Source: Crocinitomicaceae bacterium
Lineage (GTDB): Bacteria; Bacteroidota; Bacteroidia; Flavobacteriales_D; Crocinitomicaceae
Direction of reading: 5' to 3'
Assembly: GCA_017984635.1 (NCBI GenBank)
Contig: JAGNZC010000023.1
Coordinates: 9,124-41,139, forward strand
Length of the DNA: 32,016 nt
Notes under the pieces: model-generated
Told to the model about the DNA's origin: nothing
Database searches by the model: none
Seen by the model: the letters and a program-made list of their open reading frames with translations, nothing else
Shown here: positions 1 through 7,881 of the stretch, one piece after another
Layout of the letters: each line of letters starts with the position of its first letter
Numbering within the stretch: position 1 is the first letter of the stretch
Translations under genes and position numbers: made by a program

Positions 1-266
1 ATCGATCCGATTTGAAAATCAACCAAGGCTTCTTGCAATTTTACCTCATCTAATTGAGCGGGTTCTAACACTTTTCCTGAAGCATCTGTTTTCAATAGTG
101 CATCTAAAGTGATTTGACACGTTTGACCCACTTTTTCCTTCAAACTCATTTGACTGATTGCTTCTTGAATACGGGCTTCTAATTGTTCATCCACCTGTGA
201 AAATACCGAAGAAATCACAAAAAATTGTAAGAAAAATAAAGCAGTTAAAAAGTGTATTTTGTTCAT
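1..266 (-). CDS. Glycoside hydrolase family 3 protein, N-terminal fragment
   Basis: This is the first 88 codons of a minus-strand gene that runs off the left window edge. The start is the ATG at 266-264, followed by a hydrophobic signal peptide (about residues 1-23, ending VFSQ). Next comes a segment with the pattern MSLKEKVGQTCQITLDALL and, near the edge, a sequence ending FQIGSI. Both match the conserved N-terminal region of GH3 beta-glucosidases and related enzymes (usual pattern M(T/S)LEEK(I/V)GQ ... GVGSIL). GH3 enzymes of Bacteroidota are typically exported and release sugars from beta-glycosides. The catalytic residues lie outside the window, so substrate specificity cannot be judged. 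It is divergent from radA. Family assignment is fairly sure from the short motif match; BglX-like is a guess. Confidence 0.75.
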   Translation of the reverse strand, partial: MNKIHFLTALFFLQFFVISSVFSQVDEQLEARIQEAISQMSLKEKVGQTCQITLDALLKTDASGKVLEPAQLDEVKLQEALVDFQIGS

Positions 267-290
267 TTTTAGCGTTTTAATAAAATCAAT

Positions 291-308
291 TTAACTAAAA
301 TTAGTTAA
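291..308. repeat. Perfect 8-bp inverted repeat in the GH3/radA intergenic region
   Basis: TTAACTAA (291-298) and TTAGTTAA (301-308) are perfect inverted copies around a 2-nt centre. The palindrome lies in the untranslated leader expected for the GH3 gene. A smaller inverted pair, TACTA/TAGTA (323-327 and 332-336), lies beside it and overlaps the putative promoter. This geometry suits a dimeric regulator site, but AT-rich DNA yields such palindromes by chance and no regulator is implied by the sequence. Confidence 0.3.
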
Positions 309-316
309 TTAAAATG

Positions 317-346
317 GAAAGATACTAAATATAGTAATTTTTACAA
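317..346 (-). promoter_or_regulatory. Putative Bacteroidota-type promoter for the GH3 gene
   Basis: Read on the minus strand, a TTG (344-346) is followed after 19 nt by TATCTTTC (317-324), one mismatch from the TAnnTTTG -7 consensus of this phylum. It would start transcription about 45 nt before the GH3 ATG. It is supported only by consensus match. Confidence 0.3.
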
Positions 347-437
347 TAAGTCACTTAAAAATTATTTATTGACAATTTCACTACAACGAAATACAAAACA
401 ATTTTCTAATGTATCTTTATGCTCAAATCAGCATCGT

Positions 438-1799
438 ATGGCGAAGTTAAAATCTGCATATTTTTGTCAAAATTGTGGCTATGAAGCCCCAAAATGGCTA
501 GGGAAATGCCCTTCTTGTAGCGAATGGAATACCTTCGTAGAAGAAGTCGTTGAAAAAACAAGTTCAACGGTAGTTGCTTTTTCTAAAAATTCTAGAAATG
601 CAAAGCCACAAGCGATTCATACTATTGAAAATCAAGAACACGTTAGAATTAAGTTAAAGGACGATGAATTAAACCGTGTCTTGGGAGGTGGTTTGGTGCC
701 TGGATCGTTGATTTTATTTGGTGGTGAACCAGGAATTGGGAAATCTACTTTGTTGCTGCAAATGGCTATTGAAGAAACGGATTTGTCTGTCTTGTACGTT
801 TCTGGTGAGGAAAGTGAATTGCAAATAAAAATGCGAGCAGAACGCATCGGTTTGTCTAATTTACACTGTTACATATTAACGGAAACCAATCTTCAAAACA
901 TTTTCCAGCAAGCGGAAGAAACGCAACCAAAATTATTAATCATTGACTCCATTCAAACCTTATTTTCATCGCACATTGAAAGTGCTGCGGGAAGTATATC
1001 TCAAGTGCGTGAATGTACTGCTCAATTACTGCGCTATGCCAAGCAAACGGGCACACCCGTTTTCTTAATTGGTCACATTACAAAAGAAGGTTCATTAGCT
1101 GGTCCAAAAGTGTTGGAGCACATGGTCGACACTGTTTTGCAATTTGAAGGTGATCGCAACCATGTTTATCGCTTATTGCGTTCGATTAAAAACAGATTTG
1201 GAAGTACGAATGAATTGGGAATTTATGAAATGTTAGGAACAGGTTTGCGTCAAGTGGCTAATCCTTCAGAAATATTGATTACCAATACTGATAATACCTT
1301 AAGCGGGATTTCTATCGCTGCCACTTTGGAAGGAATGCGACCGATGTTGATCGAAGTGCAAGCTTTAGTGAGTACGGCAGCTTACGGAACACCGCAACGC
1401 TCCTCAACAGGCTATGACAGTAAACGCTTAAACATGCTCCTCGCCGTAATGGAAAAACGTTGTGGATTTAAATTGGGTGCAAAAGATGTCTTTTTAAACA
1501 TCGCTGGTGGAATAAAAGTGGACGATCCAGCCATCGATTTAGCCGTTGTCGCAGCAGTATTATCATCCAACGCTGATTTGCCGATTAGTAAAAACATTGC
1601 GCTTTCTGGTGAAATTGGACTTTCTGGTGAAGTACGACCAGTCAACCGAATCGATCAACGCATTTATGAAGCAGAAAAATTAGGATTCGACAAAATCATT
1701 GTCTCTAAATACAACAAAGGCATTGATCAACAAAACTTTAAAATCGAATTGGTCCTTTGCGGTAAAATTGATGAAGTGGTAAGAGCGTTATTTGCTTAA
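438..1799 (+). CDS. radA: DNA repair protein RadA (branch-migration ATPase)
   Basis: RadA is a RecA-like ATPase that promotes branch migration and processing of recombination intermediates in the cytoplasm. In the 453-residue product the order is: an N-terminal C4 zinc finger (Cys10, Cys13, Cys24, Cys27); a Walker A motif GGEPGIGKST at 95-104; a Walker B-like LLIID at 166-170; the RadA-specific KNRFG motif at 251-255; and a C-terminal Lon-protease-like domain from about 275. The length is normal for the family (about 450-460). An upstream in-frame TTG at 369 would add 23 residues, but family members begin MAK-x-K-S-x-(Y/F)-x-C, so ATG 438 is chosen. There is no Shine-Dalgarno sequence; a TATCTTTA resembling a -7 element lies at 412-419. 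The gene ends convergently with asd, the two stops sharing TTAA. Confidence 0.97.
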   Translation: MAKLKSAYFCQNCGYEAPKWLGKCPSCSEWNTFVEEVVEKTSSTVVAFSKNSRNAKPQAIHTIENQEHVRIKLKDDELNRVLGGGLVPGSLILFGGEPGIGKSTLLLQMAIEETDLSVLYVSGEESELQIKMRAERIGLSNLHCYILTETNLQNIFQQAEETQPKLLIIDSIQTLFSSHIESAAGSISQVRECTAQLLRYAKQTGTPVFLIGHITKEGSLAGPKVLEHMVDTVLQFEGDRNHVYRLLRSIKNRFGSTNELGIYEMLGTGLRQVANPSEILITNTDNTLSGISIAATLEGMRPMLIEVQALVSTAAYGTPQRSSTGYDSKRLNMLLAVMEKRCGFKLGAKDVFLNIAGGIKVDDPAIDLAVVAAVLSSNADLPISKNIALSGEIGLSGEVRPVNRIDQRIYEAEKLGFDKIIVSKYNKGIDQQNFKIELVLCGKIDEVVRALFA

Positions 1800-2782
1800 A
1801 CCAATCCATTTTTCAACAATAAATGTGCGATTTGTACGGCATTTGTCGCGGCTCCTTTACGTAAGTTATCTGCAACAATCCATAAATTCAACGTGTTGGC
1901 TTGCGACTCATCTCTTCGAATGCGTCCAACAAAAACAGCGTCTTTTCCCTCCGCAAAGATCGGCATTGGATACGTGTAAGTTGTTGGATCGTCTTTTAAT
2001 TCAATGCCCGCTTGTTGGTGTAAAAGTTGACGAATTTCAGTCAAATCAAATTCGTTTTCAAACTCAATATTCACCGCTTCAGAATGGCCACCAACTACTG
2101 GAACCCTGACAGCAGTAGCCGTAACATTGATTGCTGGATCTAAGATTTTTTTCGTTTCCTGCGTTAATTTCATTTCTTCTTTCGTATAGCCATTGTCTAA
2201 AAACGAATCGCATTGTGGAATACAATTTTTATCGATTGCATATTTATATGCCATTTCTGCTTCAATGCCATTGCGTTCGTTTTCAAGTTGTTGAACAGCC
2301 TTCACTCCTGTTCCAGTGATCGATTGATACGTTGAAACAACCACTCGCTTCACCTTGAATTTAGCATGTAATGGAAATAAAGTCAATACCAACTGAATGG
2401 TGCTGCAATTTGGATTCGCAATGATTTTATCTTCTTTGGTTAATAAATGTCCATTTATTTCAGGAACAATCAACTTTTTAGTTGGATCCATTCTCCATGC
2501 AGAAGAATTGTCAATAACAGTTGTTCCAACAGCTGCAAATTTAGGCGCCCATTCTAAAGAGGTATCGCCTCCAGCTGAAAAAATAGCAATGTCTGGTTGC
2601 ATAGAAACTGCCGTTGCTAAACCTACCACTTGATAGTTTAACCCTCCAAAATCAATGGTAGTTCCAACCGATTTTTCTGAAGCAACGGGAATTAATTCTG
2701 TGATTGGAAAATTTTGTTCACGCAATACTTTCAACATAATGTTACCTACCATACCTGTAGAACCAACAACTGCAACTCTCAT
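1796..2782 (-). CDS. asd: Aspartate-semialdehyde dehydrogenase
   Basis: It reduces aspartyl phosphate to aspartate semialdehyde with NADPH, the branch point towards lysine/diaminopimelate, threonine and methionine. The 328-residue product has the N-terminal nucleotide-binding loop GSTGMVG (7-13). The catalytic cysteine is Cys126 in NPNCST. Arg226 and the catalytic base His233 lie in the segment VRVPVVGGHSEAV. The length is typical for bacterial Asd, and the start fits the family (MRVAVVGSTGMVG). It stands alone and converges on radA with a 4-bp overlap. It is divergent from the lamin-tail-domain protein gene at 2843, with both promoters packed into about 60 bp. Confidence 0.97.
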   Translation of the reverse strand: MRVAVVGSTGMVGNIMLKVLREQNFPITELIPVASEKSVGTTIDFGGLNYQVVGLATAVSMQPDIAIFSAGGDTSLEWAPKFAAVGTTVIDNSSAWRMDPTKKLIVPEINGHLLTKEDKIIANPNCSTIQLVLTLFPLHAKFKVKRVVVSTYQSITGTGVKAVQQLENERNGIEAEMAYKYAIDKNCIPQCDSFLDNGYTKEEMKLTQETKKILDPAINVTATAVRVPVVGGHSEAVNIEFENEFDLTEIRQLLHQQAGIELKDDPTTYTYPMPIFAEGKDAVFVGRIRRDESQANTLNLWIVADNLRKGAATNAVQIAHLLLKNGLV

Positions 2783-2792
2783 TTTCTATTTT

Positions 2793-2823
2793 TTTGAATT
2801 CAAGAACAAAATTAGTATATTTA
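2793..2823 (+). promoter_or_regulatory. Putative promoter of the lamin-tail-domain protein gene
   Basis: TTTG (2793-2796), a 19-nt spacer and TATATTTA (2816-2823) match the Bacteroidota pattern TTTG-N19-TAnnTTTG except for the last base. The predicted start site leaves a leader of about 16 nt before the ATG at 2843. Confidence 0.4.
2807..2814 (-). promoter_or_regulatory. -7 promoter element of asd
   Basis: On the minus strand this reads TAATTTTG, a full match to TAnnTTTG, about 25 nt before the asd ATG. The only TTTG upstream is 13 nt away, shorter than usual, so the -33 element is unclear. It overlaps the divergent promoter at 2793-2823. Confidence 0.35.
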
Positions 2824-2842
2824 ACATCAAAGCACGAATATC

Positions 2843-5425
2843 ATGCAATACTTTATAACCATTCTATCGTTAATTATTATTAACGGCGCTATTGCGCAAT
2901 TCAATGATTCATTCTCTGATGGTGATTTTTCATCCATCCCTATATGGACAGGAGATGATTCTGTTTTTACTATTTTTTCCTCAGCCGGAAACAACCAACT
3001 TCGCTCCAATAAAACAATTCCGAGTTCGAGTTTTTATTTGTCTACACCATGCGCCAGTTTGACCAATTCACAATGGGAATTTTTTACTAAGTTGGCCTTT
3101 AACACGTCAAGTACAAATTTCGTAGATGTGTTTTTAACAGCTGACCAATCCAACTTGAAAAGCGCTACGCTAAATGGGTATTTTGTTCGATTAGGCGGAA
3201 CGTTAGATGAAGTTTGTTTGTACAAAAAAATCAATGGAATTGCTACAAAAATTATCGATGGAACAGATGGAATGCTCAATGCTTCGTCATCGAGTTTGAA
3301 AATAAAAATAACGTGTTCAAGTAGCAATGATTGGGAACTATTCTGCGATCAAACAGGAGTTGGAACCGACTTTCAATCGCTTGGAACGATTACAGACAAC
3401 AGTTTGATGAACAGCAATTTTTTTGGAATTGTCATCACTCAATCAACTGCCTCTTTTTTCCAAAAACATTTTTTTGACGACTTTTATGTTGGAACTATAA
3501 TTTACGATACTGAGCCGCCGATCTTGCTTTCCGCAACTGTACTTTCAAATCAACTTATTGCATTGAATTTTAATGAGAAATTGAACCAAAATTCCGCCGA
3601 ATTAATCGCCAACTACTCGCTTCAAGGCACAAATACGATCACCATTAATTCTGCGACGCTCGATCCAATTACTGAAAAAATTGTGCAGTTGTCAACTGAG
3701 ACATTAATCAATGGAGGAACTTACACCTTAATCGTCGACAGCATCAAAGATTTAGTGCAAAATACAGCCGGAACGCAACAATTAAATGTTCAATACCTCG
3801 TTCAAGATTCGGTTCATCCCAGTGATCTCCTGCTAACGGAATTTTTATGTGATGAAAGTCCTTCGGTTGGGTTGCCAAAAGTGGAATACATCGAGATTTA
3901 CAATAAATCAAGCAAGTATTTCAACTTAAATGGATTTAAAATCAGCGATGGAAGTTCGGATGGAACCATCGGTAATAAATGGATTTTCCCGGGTGAATAT
4001 GTTATTTTATGTGCGAATAGTTCTGTCGATTCGTTTAGTGTGAATCAGGTTGTTGGAGTGAGTAGCTTTCCAAGTTTAAACAATTCAGGCGATTCCATTA
4101 TTTTAAAAGATACTGGATTAGTCATCATTGATCAATTAAGCTATACAAGTGACTGGTACAAAGACGAAACAAAAAAAGACGGCGGCTATTCGTTGGAGCG
4201 CATTCAGCTAAATGACCCTTGTTCTGATGGTGATAATTGGAAAGCCAGTGTTGCAATAAGTGGTGGAACTCCGGGATTAATTAACGCTGTCAATGACACA
4301 ACAGCAGATCAAATAGCACCAAACATTCAATCCGTTTTTGTGAGTGATTCCAATCAAATTACGATAACTTTTTCAGAAGGTATGAATCTTGTATCATTAG
4401 AAAACAACACCTTTTATTTTATGCCTTCGCTTACGATATCACAACGTGTTCATCCAACGAATTCATCACTTATTTTAACCTTTGATTCCACATTAGTTGG
4501 CAGTAAAAACTACATGTTTACATTAGAAAACGCGACCGATTGTTGGGGCAATTCACAGGTGTTAAACGGAAATTTTGTGCGTGCTGAAGTTCCTCAATCA
4601 GGTGAGTTAATTATCAATGAATTGTTAGTAGATCCCAAAACTGGTGGCAGTGATTGGATTGAATTGTACAATAATTCCAACAAAGTAGTTGACCTCATCC
4701 ATTGTCAACTCGCCAATTTTGATGATTCAATAGCGAATTTCAAAGCTGTTCCTGCGCATTTTTTATTGTATCCAAAACATTATGCAGTGCTTGGATCGGA
4801 TTCCTCTTTCGTGAAAGCAACGTATCCTGCCAGTGTTCCTGGAACATTCGTAGCTTGTGAAACACCTTTTTATCCCAACGATTCCGGATCAGTTTATTTA
4901 TTCTATGATAGCATCCTGCTTGAAAAAGTAAGTTATTCATCCAACTGGCATTTTAGCTTATTGGACAAAACAGATGGTGTCTCGTTGGAGCGCATTCAAC
5001 CCACAGGTTTAGCAACTTCAAAAGACAATTGGCATTCAGCAGCAGAAACGATTGGATTTGGAACGCCTGGAGCACTCAATTCACAAACACTTCACCCACA
5101 AATAAATGGAGAAATTAGCCTTTCCAATTCAAGCATTTCGCCCGACAATGATGGCTTTGAAGATGTTGTGCTGATTCACTATCAATTTGAAAAAAATGGC
5201 TTAGTGGCAAGCATCCGAATTTTTGATGAAGACGGACGTGAAATCAAGCAATTAATCGCTAACGAACTTCTTGGAACAGCTGGGTTTTTTACATGGGATG
5301 GAACAACGAATGCGAACACAAAAGCACACATCGGAACCTATGTGATTCTATTTGAAGCATTTTCAATAGCGGGTGGTGATAACTTTACAAAAACAAAAGT
5401 GGTAATAGTAGCTGGTAAATTATAA
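2843..5425 (+). CDS. Exported protein with two lamin-tail domains and a FlgD-like C-terminus
   Basis: This is an 860-residue exported protein of unknown exact role. A signal peptide covers about 1-19 (ends GAIAQ). A domain rich in beta strands (about 20-220) follows, then an SbsA/Big_5-type Ig-like module (about 225-325), a lamin-tail domain (about 328-480), a second Ig-like module (about 490-580) and a second lamin-tail domain (about 587-745). The two lamin-tail blocks are related: each ends with SLERIQ, then DNW, then GTPG near the end, so the unit was duplicated. The last 100 residues contain ISPDNDGFED and GTYVILFEAF, resembling FlgD-like/T9SS C-terminal sorting modules. Lamin-tail domains in bacteria occur on surface and extracellular proteins, often with nucleases or phosphatases, but no catalytic domain is visible here. 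A role in adhesion or scaffolding is inference. Confidence 0.8.
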   Translation: MQYFITILSLIIINGAIAQFNDSFSDGDFSSIPIWTGDDSVFTIFSSAGNNQLRSNKTIPSSSFYLSTPCASLTNSQWEFFTKLAFNTSSTNFVDVFLTADQSNLKSATLNGYFVRLGGTLDEVCLYKKINGIATKIIDGTDGMLNASSSSLKIKITCSSSNDWELFCDQTGVGTDFQSLGTITDNSLMNSNFFGIVITQSTASFFQKHFFDDFYVGTIIYDTEPPILLSATVLSNQLIALNFNEKLNQNSAELIANYSLQGTNTITINSATLDPITEKIVQLSTETLINGGTYTLIVDSIKDLVQNTAGTQQLNVQYLVQDSVHPSDLLLTEFLCDESPSVGLPKVEYIEIYNKSSKYFNLNGFKISDGSSDGTIGNKWIFPGEYVILCANSSVDSFSVNQVVGVSSFPSLNNSGDSIILKDTGLVIIDQLSYTSDWYKDETKKDGGYSLERIQLNDPCSDGDNWKASVAISGGTPGLINAVNDTTADQIAPNIQSVFVSDSNQITITFSEGMNLVSLENNTFYFMPSLTISQRVHPTNSSLILTFDSTLVGSKNYMFTLENATDCWGNSQVLNGNFVRAEVPQSGELIINELLVDPKTGGSDWIELYNNSNKVVDLIHCQLANFDDSIANFKAVPAHFLLYPKHYAVLGSDSSFVKATYPASVPGTFVACETPFYPNDSGSVYLFYDSILLEKVSYSSNWHFSLLDKTDGVSLERIQPTGLATSKDNWHSAAETIGFGTPGALNSQTLHPQINGEISLSNSSISPDNDGFEDVVLIHYQFEKNGLVASIRIFDEDGREIKQLIANELLGTAGFFTWDGTTNANTKAHIGTYVILFEAFSIAGGDNFTKTKVVIVAGKL

Positions 5426-5430
5426 CTTTG
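5423..5430 (+). promoter_or_regulatory. -7 promoter element before the LETM1-like gene
   Basis: TAACTTTG is an exact TAnnTTTG match that overlaps the stop codon of the upstream gene, about 28 nt before ATG 5459. No good -33 TTG is seen at the usual distance, so read-through from the upstream gene is an alternative. Confidence 0.3.
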
Positions 5431-5458
5431 TACTTTGTAAGTAAAGAATATTAGCTAA

Positions 5459-6712
5459 ATGGTTTCACCAGGCTCAAAAGGATGGATTAAAAAGTACTTT
5501 AATTTGATTGAGAAAGATCAAATTGATATTACGATTGCAATTCCTGAGAATGAAACAATTGAAACATACATTCATGCGGCGATTGGTAGAACAGGCTTGA
5601 TTTTCGGTTACCCAACACGTTTGCATTTTGGCAAGCAATTAGACGATTCGAAATGGACTTCCGAGGAAAAATTAACTGTCATTTTGTTCGAAGCACATTT
5701 GTTAATTTACTTGGTCAACAGGCCCAACCAACCATTTAACAGCACTGATTTCATTGACCAATTGGTAGCTTTTTATGGAAAACACAGCTCCTACTCTATT
5801 TCAAAATTATTTACCTTCTTTTTGAAAGATACCAAAGAAGAAAGCATCGAAAGCATCCTAAGTAAGCGTGTTGAAATCAAAATGAACTTACTTGAAAACA
5901 GGTTCTGGGTCAACTACTTAAGTAATGTATTCAATTATTTTGATGTCATCTTATTTCATCAATTTTTAATCGATCACAACGAACACGATTTTGCAAAGTT
6001 TGATGAAATGGCACTCAATGCCTTGACAGCTATCACGATGGCTTCTTATTCTGATGGGGTTGTTGATCAAAAAGAAAAAGCCATTTTTGATGTGTGCTTG
6101 GCTTCGGCTAATTTAACCGAAAAAGACCGCGAATACATTCAAACCATCTTTGAAAATGGTGCTAATTTCTCAAATTTTACATCCAATTTGCATCAGAATG
6201 TCTTACTAAAACGCTACTTGCTAGACATTTCAACCTTTGTTATTTTCTCCAACAGTGACAAGCATTCAGAAGAAATAGCTTTTTTACAAGAATTGTGCGA
6301 TTTCCTTGAGTTTGACCTCGAAGAAATGAACAACGCCTATGCATTAACGGAACAATTTATCCTTTCCAATCAAGATAAAATCCCTTTTTTAAGCGAAAAC
6401 TCAACACTTGAAAAAATGTACAGTCGGTTTTCTAAAAGATGGATCAAAATTCTGGGAAGAAACAAAGATAAATTGGCTGTTGAAGTCAAACAAAGCAAAG
6501 AATTGGTTTACTTAATTCGAAAATCTACATCAAAAGAGTTGACGAAAGAAGAAAAAGAATTGGTGAAAACCCAGTTTAAAGATATTGTGCGTTCAATGCC
6601 GTCTCTTGCGATCTTTATGTTGCCAGGTGGCGCATTTTTGTTGCCGTTGGTTTTGAAAATCATTCCAGACTTAATTCCATCTGCTTTCAGAGACAACGAG
6701 GTGGAGGATTAG
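5459..6712 (+). CDS. TerB-like / LETM1-like domain protein
   Basis: This 417-residue protein combines two recognisable parts. Residues about 187-300 look like a TerB-type helical domain (MASYSDGVVDQKEKAIF, with acidic residues typical of TerB). Residues about 345-411 resemble the LETM1 core, ending in the signature MLPGGAFLLPLVLKIIPDLIPSAF, where mitochondrial LETM1 has a similar proline-rich hydrophobic hairpin. Flavobacterial homologues are annotated as LETM1-related biofilm-associated proteins. LETM1 in mitochondria concerns cation exchange and ribosome interaction; the bacterial function is not established. There is no signal peptide, and the C-terminal hydrophobic stretch (about 383-402) could insert in or touch the membrane. 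It lies 33 bp after the lamin-tail gene on the same strand and converges on the fic gene. Confidence 0.8.
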   Translation: MVSPGSKGWIKKYFNLIEKDQIDITIAIPENETIETYIHAAIGRTGLIFGYPTRLHFGKQLDDSKWTSEEKLTVILFEAHLLIYLVNRPNQPFNSTDFIDQLVAFYGKHSSYSISKLFTFFLKDTKEESIESILSKRVEIKMNLLENRFWVNYLSNVFNYFDVILFHQFLIDHNEHDFAKFDEMALNALTAITMASYSDGVVDQKEKAIFDVCLASANLTEKDREYIQTIFENGANFSNFTSNLHQNVLLKRYLLDISTFVIFSNSDKHSEEIAFLQELCDFLEFDLEEMNNAYALTEQFILSNQDKIPFLSENSTLEKMYSRFSKRWIKILGRNKDKLAVEVKQSKELVYLIRKSTSKELTKEEKELVKTQFKDIVRSMPSLAIFMLPGGAFLLPLVLKIIPDLIPSAFRDNEVED

Positions 6713-6730
6713 TGGTTGACTAAATGTATT

Positions 6731-6757
6731 AACTATTTTATTATTCTATAAATAGTT
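6731..6757. repeat. 8-bp inverted repeat at the convergent end of the LETM1-like and fic genes
   Basis: AACTATTT (6731-6738) and AAATAGTT (6750-6757) form a perfect inverted repeat with an 11-nt loop, spanning the fic stop codon. It could form a weak AT-only hairpin that helps end transcription from either side, but it lacks a GC core and a U tract. Confidence 0.25.
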
Positions 6758-7689
6758 GTTATTTTATCCCCTTTTTTATCAAAAAGACCCATTTCAACTC
6801 CCTTTTTCAAATCACGACTGGCAGTTGCTGATGAGATTTCTTTAAAAACATTCATATAATCTTTCCTGCTAAATTCAGTTGCACTTACTTCAGAAAAATA
6901 GGTCAAGCGATCTTCTGCACTTAAAATTCGATTTTTGACATTGAGCATAGCATATAGCGAATCGTCAATCACATGGAGCATGTAAAGAATAAAAGGTGTT
7001 GAATTTCCTAATTTATCACTTTGTGACAGAGCAATATAATATTCGTTTTGAGTTTTATGAATCATATTTTCAAATGGAATGAATTCAAAAACAGGATTTT
7101 CTTTCATTAAAATTAAAGTCTGCCACAAGCGACCCATTCTTCCATTGCCGTCTATAAACGGATGAATAAATTCCATTTCATAATGAAATACGCAACTTTT
7201 AATGAGCGCCATTTCTTTGGATACCTTGAGATAATGGAATAAATCATTCATTAAATGCGGTACATTTTCAGCAGGTGGAGCCAAATGTGCTATCCGATTG
7301 CCAACCATGATACCGACTCCTGTTTTGCGGTATTTTCCATTATCAAAAATTAAACCTTTCATGAGGTATTCGTGTGCCTTGAGAAATGATTTTGAAGACG
7401 TTGGTTCAAATGAATCCAATTGTTTATAAACAGTGATGGCATTGATCACTTCGTTCACGTCTTTTTCAGGACCTATAATTCGCTTGTTCTCGATCAAAGC
7501 AGTGATTTGCTCCTCTGTGAGCGTATTGCCTTCAATACTTAAGGAAGAATGTATTGTTTTAATTCTATTTTCCTTCCTAAGTTTAGGTGAAGGCTTGTCC
7601 AATAACCGTGCGTTTATCTGTCCAAGTTTTTCTGAAACTGAAGCAATTAATTTTAAAATCTCTGGTGTAATTTGATAAGGAGGATTCAT
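6733..7689 (-). CDS. Fic family protein (class II, N-terminal inhibitory helix)
   Basis: Fic enzymes usually transfer AMP from ATP to a hydroxyl of a target protein. The 318-residue product carries the complete active-site motif HPFIDGNGRMGR at 176-187, with catalytic His176. Residues 49-54 (SLSIEG) fit the inhibitory (S/T)xxxE(G/N) motif. Its position at the N-terminus makes this a class II Fic, in which Glu53 is expected to block ATP binding until relieved. The C-terminal ~60 residues resemble a winged-helix segment, common in stand-alone Fic proteins. No antitoxin-like small gene is adjacent. A -7 element and a 9-bp direct repeat sit just upstream, suggesting local control. The target cannot be predicted. 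The length is typical for the group (300-380). Confidence 0.92.
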   Translation of the reverse strand: MNPPYQITPEILKLIASVSEKLGQINARLLDKPSPKLRKENRIKTIHSSLSIEGNTLTEEQITALIENKRIIGPEKDVNEVINAITVYKQLDSFEPTSSKSFLKAHEYLMKGLIFDNGKYRKTGVGIMVGNRIAHLAPPAENVPHLMNDLFHYLKVSKEMALIKSCVFHYEMEFIHPFIDGNGRMGRLWQTLILMKENPVFEFIPFENMIHKTQNEYYIALSQSDKLGNSTPFILYMLHVIDDSLYAMLNVKNRILSAEDRLTYFSEVSATEFSRKDYMNVFKEISSATASRDLKKGVEMGLFDKKGDKITTIYRIIK

Positions 7690-7695
7690 TTTACT

Positions 7696-7717
7696 ATACT
7701 ATCATTTGATACTATCA
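7696..7717. promoter_or_regulatory. Direct repeat, possible operator of fic
   Basis: ATACTATCA occurs at 7696-7704 and again at 7709-7717, separated by TTTG (period 13 bp), with a partial third TACTAT at 7692-7697. It lies between the fic -7 element and its ATG. Such placement fits repressor binding, possibly by the Fic protein's own C-terminal winged helix, but this is inference. Confidence 0.3.
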
Positions 7718-7723
7718 AAGTTA
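7716..7723 (-). promoter_or_regulatory. -7 promoter element of fic
   Basis: On the minus strand this is TAACTTTG, an exact TAnnTTTG match, 26 nt before the fic ATG. No clear TTG is found 17-23 nt upstream. It overlaps the end of the direct repeat by two bases. Confidence 0.35.
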
Positions 7724-7881
7724 ATATAAATTTGTAGATAGGTTTAACATTTGAACTGTTTTTTTATCGGAAAAACTGATAATTGGAACAAGGTTTCTAA
7801 GAAATGATAGATAGTGCTTGAATAAAGTTTGCATATCCGCAGTATTGAAAATTCAACGGAACAAATTTATTTCCTGTTTTT

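Noticed and set aside
369..437. N-terminal extension of RadA from TTG 369
   Set aside because: The added 23 residues have no family counterpart, and the conserved zinc-finger N-terminus begins at ATG 438.
632..847. Minus-strand frame inside radA, and similar frames within asd, the lamin-tail gene and the PpiD-like gene
   Set aside because: They lie wholly within well-supported genes and show no domain, signal peptide or promoter.
7859..7880. Terminator-like GGAA/TTCC hairpin followed by T residues
   Set aside because: The stem is only 4 bp and the T run follows it on the plus strand, whereas the gene ending here is on the minus strand.
7690..7881. Small antitoxin gene beside fic
   Set aside because: No reading frame with a credible start and length was found in this 192-bp gap; the inhibitory motif is within Fic itself.
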